A program made the translations under genes and the position numbers. The notes under the pieces are model-generated. The model worked only from the letters and a program-made list of their open reading frames with translations. It was not told the DNA's origin and made no database searches. Below, piece after piece: positions 33,918 through 44,304 of a DNA stretch of 64,000 nt. Numbering within the stretch: position 1 is the first letter of the stretch; the number at the start of each line of letters is the position of its first letter. The DNA is from Thereva unica (Eukaryota; Arthropoda; Insecta; Diptera; Therevidae), in NCBI GenBank assembly GCA_949987705.1, contig OX465281.1, positions 161,648,393-161,712,392 on the forward strand, in the 5' to 3' direction.

Positions 33918-35584
33918 AGGACCACTGGATGGCCTTGACAGGTGATTGATTGATGACCTTGAATTGGATTCCAACATGACAGGCAACTTATGGCATTGAC
34001 CTGCATTCCATCCCATGTGATTTAGCTCTCAGTCTAAACCGTCTGGTGCAGATTCCAAGGTCAGCCACTGAGGGGCCCACCAACTACTTCTACACCTCCA
34101 TACCCATGATGCACCCGTCGAGCTATTGGGTTCTCAACATTCGCCCCCAGCCCCTGCCGTCGCCCCCGCCACCGCCGTCGTCATCGCTAATACTTACGCT
34201 GCACTCCACCTTTCGTCGTGCCACAAGTCTGGCCACCCACTTACCATAATTACAAGTGATTAATGACCTGTCAACCGGTCAACCACCTTGACCCACATTC
34301 AAACGTGATTGATTGATGACAGGTGATTGATTGATCACACCGACCTACTTCCGCAAGCCAGTTCCCATGGGCAAGGTAATGACCTTGACGTGACCTAGTT
34401 CCCACGGTCCAGAAAATTTTCAACAATCGCCCCCGCCGTCACCGCCGCCCCGCCATTGCCAATAATCCCACTACACCCCACTCAACACTTCCGCACTCCA
34501 ACTTTCACCTTCGCGGCGCCACAAGTGGGCGTGGCCTCACACACAACAATAACAAGGATGACCTTGATCCACATAATCGACCCTGACACAGTTCCCAGAC
34601 TCGTCCACGGCCAGGGTCAACCACCTTGATCCACATTCCTACGTGATTGATTGATGACAGGTGATTGATTGATCACACCGACCTACTTCCGCAATCCAGT
34701 TCCCATGGGCAAGGTCAATGACCTTGACGTGACCTAGTTTCCACGGTCCAGAAAATTTTCCCAGCGTAAACCGCCCCAATAACTACTGGGGTCTTGATAC
34801 TTGATTTTATTTTATATACGTTTAAATGATTAGTTACATAAAAACTCACGCTACATCATTAATAGTTTATAATATTTTTAAATAAACTATTTTTTAAAGT
34901 TTTAATTTATTTTTTAATTATTTTAATTTTATTTAATTTAATTTTTTAAAATAATGAACTTATTCTTAACGGCTAAATTATTCTGCCGGAAGTTCTTACA
35001 ATTTTAGACTTCTATTTAATACTTTCTAACTAATACTAATATATTTTTATTTTTAGTTTTACATGTCAATAAATTCGTGTACCTATGTTTTCAAACATTC
35101 AATACTTATACAGTGTCAGCGTACGTGATTGTGATTTCCCTAAAGTGTATTTTCAAAGTAGTAGTGAAAATCCAAAACGATGACGTAACGCACACTGTAC
35201 TCCAAAATTGTAAGTACATATGTATGTATATTTGAATTCGATAGTTAATAACAAAAACTCGTAACAAGAGAAAAACTAAAGTAATGCGTAGCGACTGCTA
35301 CACCGGTCGTGTTGTCGCGAGCTCAGAGGAATTTAAATTCTTTCGCCCTTTTCTCCCCCGAACTAAACGTAAACTATTATAGCTAGTGCTCCATAAGTTT
35401 CGAGCACTAAGTTTTCCTATAAGTTTAGTTAAACGGTACAGACAGGAGTTAACCTGTTGAAAAGGGATTCCGCTGATTAATCCATCAATACTTCCTAATA
35501 AAAACATATTGTGACAAAGTGACTTTGTGGCAATAAAAATAATATACCAGTGCCCAGTAATAGTGTTTTCCACCCCCATAAAAT
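33918..35584. repeat. Repeat unit D, copy 1
   Basis: A GC-rich first half (CGCCCCCAGCCCC, ACCGCCGTCGTCATCGC, repeated GTGATTGATTGATGACAGG) and an AT-rich second half. It matches the second copy at 38031-38900 plus 41243-41694 closely. This copy has an extra internal near-tandem block (about 34310-34600 repeated near 34645-34760). It retains the empty target site (TAA at 35141-35143) used by element F in copy 2. Its own termini are not defined and the family is unknown to me. Confidence 0.65.
35298..35579 (-). other. Open frame conserved between the two D copies
   Basis: A 93-codon minus-strand frame beginning MGVENTITGHWYIIFIATKS. The copy at 41396-41689 keeps it open at 97 codons, with a 4-codon in-frame insertion and a few substitutions (for example LVRGR to FIRGR). 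No domain or catalytic motif is recognised. Two young copies can share an open frame by chance, so coding status is open. Confidence 0.25.
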
Positions 35585-36775
35585 TAAAATCAAAAACCGT
35601 TAAAAATTGTCATTTTTTGACATTTAATTATAGGGAGTGTAATTATCGTAGAATCTTATGGCAGGGCTTAAATTGTGGCCACTGATGGTGCCTACCTACA
35701 ATATAAATTTCATGACTAAATAATGGTAACTTTTCGAGTAAATCTCAAAAATGTAAAAACACCTGTTTCACAAAAAAGGTTGAACAAGGCCCACAATGGT
35801 CCTAGAAATTTTTTGATTGACATTTTGGCTCGCAAAGGGTTGTATGTAAAGTTTGATTTAACACCTTAAAACCCCGTTTGAAAACCACCCTTTTTCCAGT
35901 TTTTTGAATTAAAAACTTTACTTGTGAGCTTTTTCTTGAAAATCGTTCTTCGACAGTTTTATTAGTTTGTTTTTCACCTATTCTACAGGTACAATTTTAT
36001 TCGGAACATATTCATACAATTCCTGCGATTTTTCTGTTAATTAGTTTTGGAAAACCGCAGTTTTTGTTTGCTTTTAAAAAAAAGCTCAAAGAGCTCACGA
36101 AGAAAACTCAAAAGAAAAGCGTTTTATTCAAAAAAACTGGAAAAAGGGTGGTTTTTAATTGTGTTTTTAAGGTGTTAAATCAAACTTTACATACATTTCA
36201 TGAAAATGGGGTTGAAGAGAAACTCTTTGGGAATAAATTGGTCTCATCAAAAAAACTCTAGGACCACTGGTGGCCTTGTTCAACCTGTTTTCGTAAAACA
36301 GGTGTTTTTACATTTTTGAGATTTACTCGAAAAGTTACCATTATTTTGTCATGAAATTTTTATTGTACGTAGGCACCATCAGTGGCCACAATTGAAGCCC
36401 TGCCGCAAGATTCTACGATAATTAAATTCCCTATAATTAAATGTTAAAAAATGACCATTTTTAACGGTTTTTGAATTTTTCTGCAAAAACCTGTTGACCG
36501 ATATCAATGGTCCAAAACTCATAATTTTCGTCTTTTTAAGCACTATTAAGTAGTATTTTTTGTTTTCCAAAACAACATATTTTTCGTACCCAAAACGTGA
36601 AAAAACGCGTTTTCGCTCCTTTTATTAGCTTTTTACCACCCGTTTCCCTGGACCAATTTTATCCAAAACACATTCATTGAATTCCTACGATTTTTCTCTT
36701 AATTATAGCGTCAAGAAATCGCAGGGTAGATTTATTTCAACTTTTAACTACTTTTTCGCTATCTCTCCTGGACTA

Positions 36776-38030
36776 TTAGCGGACTTTGCTGCAAGTAAAA
36801 CAACCTGCTGTCTCAACAATTTACTTAGTTTCCGATTTTGTTTTTTTCTTATACTTGATTTCGCGGGCTCTTTGCGTTTGTGATCACATCATGCGCAACT
36901 GCGCGGTGTGTTTCTGACTTCTCTTTAACTGTGTTCCTGTTACTTTGCCTTTAGATTCACTGGTACATCCCGTAATTATTTTGCTTTTGATGCTTTTGTT
37001 TGTTCACACATAATATTTTTTATTAAAAATAATATTATCAATTGCTCTTAATAATAAAAAATATAGGATGGCTGGTGAAAAAATATGTAATTTAAAATAT
37101 GTAAATTTTTTCTATCTAACAGATACGCATGTGCACAAGATTTTAATATACTTAGAACGCCCTTCTCGAGGATATGTATGTAAAAACACATAAATTATAA
37201 TTCCAATTGGCGTCTTGTGACCAAGCAGGAGCTTCCTACACAAAAGCAGCAAGCTGTCTACTGACATGAAGGAAAAGCTTTTTGAAAAGTTATACACTCT
37301 AGCAGATTTTGTTGCGTGTGAAAGAAGATATCAATTTGCTTGGCTGATTCTACCGAGAGTATTTTATATTTGTTTTTCTTTTACCAGATTTCGCGGGATT
37401 TTGCAGCTGCGATCAACATCAACAATCGTGCTTCTGGCTTTCCTTCAAGTCTGTGTTCCTGTTACTTAGCGTGATACCTACAGCTATAATAATGCAAATA
37501 ATTTGCATTAAAATAAATACTTTGATTGTTCTCAGGTAATATTTTGTTATTAGAAATTATATATTATTATCGGATGTTAATAATTAATACCCTCACTTCG
37601 TATAATGATAATCCCCAAAAATAAAAACCACATTATTTCACAACATGATGTAATATGAGCATCACACGAACACACGCATGCACACATATTCACTTGCCCT
37701 TTCTTTCTCTCGTACATAACCATGTCACGTCACAAACCAATTGGTACAGCGAAGAAAATCCAAGATGGCGGAGAAGGTGAATTCAAAGGTTATATGTAAA
37801 ACCCCATGTTAAATTGCGTTAGAACCGGCATAGCATATCTTCCACATGGTACATGGACTACCCCCAACTCACCGACCCCAAACCAGTTCGAGAGTCAAGA
37901 CCAGTCCTCGGCTGACGACCCCGCTCCCGCCAAAGACCCCGCCCAAGCCAACGACCCCGAACCAGTTCCCGAACACCAGCAACCTAGATTCCAGGTGCCT
38001 ACCAACAGGTGATTGATTGATTGATGGCCT
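36776..38030. other. Unassigned stretch between C and D2, with a diverged internal repeat
   Basis: About 36775-36970 and 37300-37470 share TGTGTTCCTGTTACTT, TTTCGCGGG and related blocks, so a segment was duplicated long ago. A 68-codon plus-strand frame (37806-38012) is Pro/Asp/Ala-rich and low in complexity. I cannot support it as a gene. Confidence 0.4.
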
Positions 38031-39109
38031 TGACAGGTGATTGGTTGATGACCTTGACTTGGATTCCAACATGACAGGCAACTTATGGCATTGACCTGCA
38101 TTCCATCCCATGTGATTTAGCTCTCAGTCTAAACCGTCTGGTGCAGATTCCAAGGTCAGCCACTGAGGGGCCCACCAACTACTTCTACACCTCCATACCC
38201 ATGATGTAGCCGTCGAGCTATTGGGTTCTCAACATTCGCCCCCAGCCCCCGCCGTCGCCCCCGCCACCGCCGTCGTCATCGCTAATACTTACGCTGCACT
38301 CCACCTTTCGTCGTGCCACAAGTCTGGCCACCCACTTACCATAATTACAAGTGATTAATGACCTGTCAACCGGTCAACCACCTTGACCCACATTCAAACG
38401 TGATTGATTGATGACAGGTGATTGATTGATCACACCGACCTACTTCCGCAATCCAGTTCCCATGGGCAAGGTCAATGACCTTGACGTGACCTAGTTTCCA
38501 CGGTCCAGAAAATTTTCCCAGCGTAAACCGCCCCAATAACTACTGGGGTCTTGATACTTGATTTTATTTTATATACGTTTAAATGATTAGTTACATAAAA
38601 ACTCACGCTACATCATTAATAGTTTATAATATTTTTAAATAAACTATTTTTTAAAGTTTTAATTTATTTTCTAATTATTTTAATTTTATTTAATTTAATT
38701 TTTTAAAATAATGAACTTATTCTTAACGGCTAAATTATTCTGCCGGAAGTTCTTACAATTTTAGACTTCTATTTAATACTTTCTAACTAATACTAATATA
38801 TTTTTATTTTTAGTTTTACATGTCAATAAATTCGTGTACCTATGTTTTCAAACATTCAATACTTATACAGTGTCAGCGTACGTGATTGTGATTTCCCTAA
38901 TAGCCCAGTGAATAAGCCGGAAAAGCTGGAAAAGTTGTGGAACAGCACCGATTTCAAAAATTATTTTTTTCCCGTATTCTGTAGATGTTCAGGAACATTC
39001 ATCACCACTATCCCTTACATTACCTCGAAAAATGAATAAATTAGGGTGGATTTAGCCCTCCAAAGCACCCCCATGGATTGCATTACGGAAAATCTTTGTA
39101 AAATTTATA

Positions 39110-39975
39110 TATTTGGCCTCGAAAATCGTCTCCTGGGGGGGTTTGGGGGTCGCTGATCACGAATCCGAGGTCCATTTGTATGCAGGGGTGGTTTCAACCC
39201 CTAAAAGTACCCTTGGTTTGAGGGAATATTAAAAATGCATTATTTTGCCTCGGAAATCGTTTCTCGGGGATTTTCGGGATCCCTGATTACGAATCCGAGG
39301 TTCATATACACGTAAGGGTGATTTCAACCCCTAAAAATCCCCCACCACCCCTCCCCCCCCCAAAAAACAGAAAAAATTATTATTTTGCCACGGAAATCGT
39401 ATTCCCGGGGGTTTAAGGGTCGCTGATCACGAATCCGAGGTTCATACATGTAGGGGTGGTTTCAACCCCTTAAAACCCCTCCACCCCCAGTGGTACAAAA
39501 TATTGAAAAATTTATTATTTTGCCTCGAAAATCGTCTCTCGGGGGGTTTGGTGGTCGCTGATCGCGAATCCAAGGTCCATTTGTATGCAGGGGTGGTTTC
39601 AACCCCTAAAAGTACCCTTGGTGTGAGGGAATATTAAAAATGCATTATTTTGCCTCGGAAGTCGTTTCTCGGGGGTTTCGGAGTCGCTGATTACGAATCC
39701 GAGGTTCATATACATGTAGGGGTGGTTTCAACCCCTTAAAATCCCCCCAGTTACAGAAAATATTGAAAAATTTATTATTTTGCCACGGAAATCATATCCC
39801 GGGGGTTTTCGGGGTCGCTGATCACGAATCTAAGGTTCATATGCATGTGGGGATGGTTTCAACCCCTCAAAATCCCCCCCCCCCCCGACAGAAAATATTG
39901 AAAAATTTCTTATTTTGGCTCGGAAATTGTTTCTCGGGGGTTTTCGGGGTCGCTGATCATGAATCTGAGGTTGAA
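39110..39975. repeat. ~132-bp tandem repeats in the left arm of F
   Basis: Seven units marked by GGTCGCTGATCACGAATCCG, GGGGTGGTTTCAACCCC and TTATTTTGCCTCGGAAATCG recur roughly every 132 bp. Alternating variants (ACCCTTGGTTTGAGGGAAT versus C-rich tracts) suggest a multi-unit order. The same unit recurs inverted at about 40600-41040, and a diverged trace is near 45600-45660. Confidence 0.85.
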
Positions 39976-40441
39976 AAAAAAAATCAATTTGCCGAGATGA
40001 AACACGTTTCTATGAAGATTTCATGTTTCCGTCTGCATTATACATATACAGATTTGCTTGCAGAAAGAGGTAGAGTCAACATTTTTTTATCAAAATGAAA
40101 CGTTTATTCTGTTCAGTACAAAAATATTCTTTGAAGTTTTGTGATTTCTAACTATCAAAATTTATTTATTTATTTATTTATTTGCCAAGCAAGGCACTTA
40201 AAAAAATGGATTACACATTAGATACAAAGAATGTAATAACTTTAACTTAAAAGGAACATTGCGAGTGTTTGATATTAAACAAAGATCTAGGTCTAAAGTG
40301 TTAGTAGAAATCAAGAGGACAACAGGGAAGTTAGTTTTCTTTTATGATGAATAGAATTGCACAGAAACAAGACTAGAAGGTGAAAACTATGGGAAACGCG
40401 TCTACTCACGTTGACGGTTAAACAAGATAAATTTTTAAGCA

Positions 40442-40669
40442 CTATTCGTAATCTGAATCACATTCAAGAACTACCGATGTAGAATTAGTCACTTGTACTT
40501 CTTCCTGTTCCGGTATTTCAACAGATTCGCCCTTCGCTGTCCCAGGTGCTTCGCAGTTGTTACAGTCTGATCCACAACAAAATTTACACGTTTGTGAGCA
40601 ATACACTCCGTCAGCGACCACCAAACCCCCCGAGAGACGATTTTCGAGGCAAAATAATAAATTTTTCAC
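40442..40669 (-). other. Short Cys-rich open frame in the loop/arm of F
   Basis: 75 codons on the minus strand. The first ~20 are translated repeat unit. The rest contains CSQTCKFCCGSDCNNCEA and an acidic tail ending ECDSDYE. The Cys pattern is compact enough to be a zinc-binding tail, but I recognise no family. It could be the last exon of a degraded protein. Confidence 0.25.
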
Positions 40670-41814
40670 TGGGGGTGGAGGGGTTTTAAGGGGTTGAAAC
40701 CACCCCTACATGTATGAACCTCGGATTCGTGATCAGCGACCCTTAAACCCCCGGGAATACGATTTCCGTGGCAAAATAATAATTTTTTCTGTTATTTTTA
40801 GGGGTTGAAATCACCCTTACGTGTATATGAACCTCGGATTCGTAATCAGCGACCCCGAAAATCCCCGAGAAACGATTTCCGAGGCAAAATAATGCATTTT
40901 TAATATTCCCTCAAACCAAGGGTACTTTTAGGGGTTGAAACCACCCCTGCATACAAATGGACCTCGGATTCGTAATCAGCGACCCCCAAACCCCCCCAGG
41001 AGACGATTTTCGAGGCCAAATATATAAATTTTACAAAGATTTTCCGTAATGCAATCCATGGGGGTGCTTTGGAGGGCTAAAACCACCCTAATTTATTCAT
41101 TTTTCGAGGTAATGTAAGGGATAGTGGTGATGAATGTTTCTAAACGTCTACAGAATACGGGAAAAAAATAATTTTTGAAATCGGTGCTGTTCCACAACTT
41201 TTCCACATTTTACAGTTTTTTTCCGGCTTATTCACTGGGCTATAAAGTGTATTTTCAAAGTAGTAGTGAAAATCCAAAACGATGACGTAACGCACACTGT
41301 ACTCCAAAATTGTAAGTACATATGTATATTTGAATTCGATAGTTAATAACAAAAACTCGTAACAAGAGAAAAACTAAAGTAATGCGTAGCGACTGCTACA
41401 CCGGTCGTGTTGTCGTGAGCTCAGAGTAATTTAAATTCTTTCGCCCTTTTCTCCCCCGAATGAAACGTAAACTATTATAGCTAGTGCTCCATAAGTTTCG
41501 AGCACTAAGTTTTCCTATAAGTTTAGTTAAATATATCAATAAACGGTACAGACAGGAGTTAACCTGTTGAAAAGGGATTCCGCTGATTAATCCATCAATA
41601 CTTCCTAATAAAAACATATTGTGACAAAGTGACTTTGTGGCAATAAAAATAATATACCAGTGCCCAGTAATAGTGTTTTCCACCCCCATAATATCAATAA
41701 CTTTGTAATCGGTTTGGACTTTGGACTCTTGTCATCATAATCAAGGCAAGCGGTAGTTTGCCGAGTTCGTAAGGGCAAACAGCTAATGCCTTATTTACGC
41801 CTAAACATAGAAAA

Positions 41815-42862
41815 CTAGTAGGGATGTGGGTTCGACCCGTTCGGTCCACACGATCAACTTCCCAGTATGATGGACGTTGAATATTATGATTGGATATTTT
41901 AATAATAAATGAGCAATAGGCAATATAAAATATATGTATAATACCGAGAATTTTTCACAATTGTTTATCAATATTTTCGCTAAAATGTCAAACTAAATGT
42001 GCGCACTTACAAGATTAGGATGACGAAAATGTATATAAAATTGATGTGTTAATGTTTTTCGGCACCTCAATGAAGTCGATATAGTTTTTAGTTCGCGCGG
42101 TATCGTGCAGGTACAAAAATCACTTAGTCATTTAAACCAAAAAACCGCTGGACGGATTATTATAAAAATCTTATCAGATTATATTGTCGCTAATACGCTT
42201 CGAACGGCACCTCAAGTAAGTCAATATCTTTTGTGGTTCGGGCCATATCGTGCAGGTACAAAAATCACTTAAACAAAAAATCGCTTAAACAAAAAAACGG
42301 CTCGACCGAATTTTATGAAAATCTTTTCAGATCATATTTTGGTTAATACTCTTCGAACGGCACGTCAATTAAGTCGATATCTTTTATAGTTCGCGGGATA
42401 TCGTGCAGGTACAAAAATCACTTAAATCATTTAAATTAAAAAACCGCTGGACCGAATATTATAAAAATCTTTTCAGATTATATTGTCGCTAATACGCTTC
42501 GAACGGCACCTCAAGTAAGTCAATATCTGTCGTGGTTCGGGCGATATCGTGCAGGTACAAAAATCACTTACGTCGCTTAAACAAAAAAACGGCTGGACCG
42601 AATTTCATGAAAATCTTTTCAGATCATATTTCGGTTGATACGCTTCGAACGACACCTCAACGAAGTCGATGTCAGTTTTGGTTGGCGCGATATCGTGCAG
42701 GAAAAAATGACCACATCCGTACGCACATACACACACACACACATACTTCCTCCCAATTTTTTGCTTAAAATGCTCCTGGGACCTTGAAAGATGAAAATAC
42801 GTTGAAATTTTCGATTTCGATTTTCGGACCGATTACAATAACTTCCTATACTGGGAAGTTAA
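41815..42862 (-). mobile_element. Helitron-like element with ~150-bp repeats, left copy
   Basis: On the minus strand it runs from AACTTCCCAGTATAGGAAG to ...CACATCCCTACTAG. The CTAG next to a host A on the plus strand (41814) suggests a Helitron 3' end, preceded by a hairpin-prone GTGGACCGAACGGGT segment. Inside are about four ~150-bp repeats marked by CGAACGGCACCTCAA and TATCGTGCAGGTACAAAAAT. It interrupts E1 sequence. No proteins are encoded. The 5' end lacks a clear TC, so a Helentron-type relative is possible. Confidence 0.5.
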
Positions 42863-43019
42863 CAAGGTGTTTTTTTTTATAAAATTATGCGTTTTATCAC
42901 CTTTTTATAAGCAATATAAGTAATTTTTCATTTGTAACCGATACCCAAAATATAAATAATTTATTATTCCATGAGTTTTTTTTCCTATCATTCTTCGTTT
43001 TCTTTATTTTTACATTTTT

Positions 43020-44056
43020 AACTTCCCAGTATAGGAAGTTATTGTAATCGGTCCGAAAATCGAAATCGAAAATTTCAACGTATTTTCATCTTTCAAGGTC
43101 CCAGGAGCATTTTAAGCAAAAAATTGGGAGGAAGTATGTGTGTGTGTGTATGTGCGTACGGATGTGGTCATTTTTTCCTGCACGATATCGCGCGAACCAA
43201 AACTGATATCGGCTTCGTTGAGGTGTTGTTCGAAGCGTATTAACCGAAATATGATCTGAAAAGATTTTCATGAAAATCGGTCCAGCCGTTTTTTTGTTTG
43301 AGCGACGTAAGTGATTTTTGTACCTGCACGATATCGCCCGAACCACGAAAGATATTGACTTACTTGAGGTGCCATTCGAAGCGTATTAGCGACAATATTT
43401 TCTGAAAAGATGTTTATAATATTCGGTCCACCGGTTTTTTGGTTTAAATGACTTAAGTGATTTTTGTACCTGCACGATATCGCGCGAACTATAAAAGATA
43501 TCGGCTTAGTTGACGTGCCGTTCGAAGAGTATTAACCAAAATATGATCTGAAAAGATTTTCATAAAATTCGGTCGAGCCGTTTTTTTGTTTAAGCGGCGT
43601 AAGTGATTTTTGTACCTGCACGATATGGCCCGAACCACAAAAGATGTTGACTTACTTGAGGTGCCGTTCGAAGCGTATTAGCGACATATAATCTGAAAAT
43701 ATTTTTATAATATTCGGTCCAGCGGGTTTTTGGTTTAACTGACTTAAGTGATTTTTGTACCTGCACGATACCGCGCGAACTAAAAACTATATCGACTTCA
43801 TTGAGGTGCCGAAAAACATTCATACATCAATTTTATATACATTTTCGTCATCCTAATCTTGTAAGTGCGCACATTAAGGTTGACATTTTAGCGAAAATAT
43901 TGATAAACAATTGTGACAAATTCTCAGTATTATGCATATATTCTATATTGCCTATTGTTCATTTATTATTAAAATATCCAATCATAATACTCAACATCCA
44001 TCATACTGGGACGTTGATCGTGTGGACCGAAAGGGTCGAACCCACATCCCAACTAG
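43020..44056 (+). mobile_element. Helitron-like element with ~150-bp repeats, right copy
   Basis: Nearly the reverse complement of 41815-42862. It starts AACTTCCCAGTATAGGAAG and ends ...CACATCCCAACTAG followed by T. The two copies lie 157 bp apart in opposite orientation, and the spacer is E1 sequence, so they are two separate insertions and not one foldback element. Its CCCAACTAG end is the same as that of the well-defined Helitron 58595-59267. Confidence 0.55.
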
Positions 44057-44304
44057 TTTACATTTCGAATCGAACTTTTTTCTTCTCCTTCAGTCTAAAA
44101 AAGTGGGTACTCAAAATTATTCTGTCAGATGGCGCTCTAAGTTATTTCAATTGCTCAATAAAGGAGATGGTGCTACTAGTTAGTCGAAAAGTGTTTGCTC
44201 GAACTGTTGATGCCAGATGGCATTAGATGATTAACAAAATGTATTCATTTAAAGTGGTTAGTCGCAACTATGGTATCAGATTGCGTTAGGTACTATAAAA
44301 AAAA

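Larger units (their letters stand above)
31389..36775. mobile_element. Foldback element 'C' (composite), ends TAGTCCAGGA...TCCTGGACTA
   Basis: The outer arms (31389-32155 and about 36035-36775, inverted) share AAATAAATCTACCCTGCGAT, GACGCTATAATTAAGAGAAA and ATGAATGTGTTTTGGATAAA. The flanks do not match as a target duplication (TCC versus TTA). Inner-arm sequence is repeated: 31675-32155 recurs directly at 35585-36030, and the opposite arm at 33690-33917 recurs at 36045-36270. Unit D1 lies between the two sets. The simplest reading is two copies, or a tandem duplication, joined around D1. No transposase is visible. Confidence 0.7.
38901..41242. mobile_element. Foldback element 'F', 2.3 kb, TIR TAGCCCAGTGAATAAGCCGG, TSD TAA
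   Basis: The ends are exact inverted repeats starting TAGCCCAGTGAATAAGCCGG. TAA flanks both sides (38898-38900 and 41243-41245), and copy 1 of unit D supplies the empty site with one TAA. The arms contain tandem ~132-bp repeats: seven units on the left (about 39110-39970) and three to four inverted on the right (about 40600-41040). The loop (40000-40600) carries a short Cys-rich frame but no transposase. Confidence 0.9.
38031..41694. repeat. Repeat unit D, copy 2, split by foldback F
   Basis: 38031-38900 and 41243-41694 together match 33920-35580. The junction TTCCCTAA | TAAAGTGTATTTTC around element F corresponds to the continuous TTCCCTAAAGTGTATTTT in copy 1. The minus-strand frame at 41396-41689 is the counterpart of 35298-35579. 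Confidence 0.7.

Noticed and set aside
37806..38012. Pro/Asp/Ala-rich 68-codon frame
   Set aside because: Low complexity; continues into repeat D and has no homology I can recognise.
41815..44056. Single foldback transposon of 2.2 kb
   Set aside because: The 157-bp centre is E1 sequence found in the same order in the other E1 copy, so these are two insertions.
43801..44226. 141-codon plus-strand frame
   Set aside because: It crosses the junction between a Helitron-like element and E1 sequence, so it is chimeric and not a gene.
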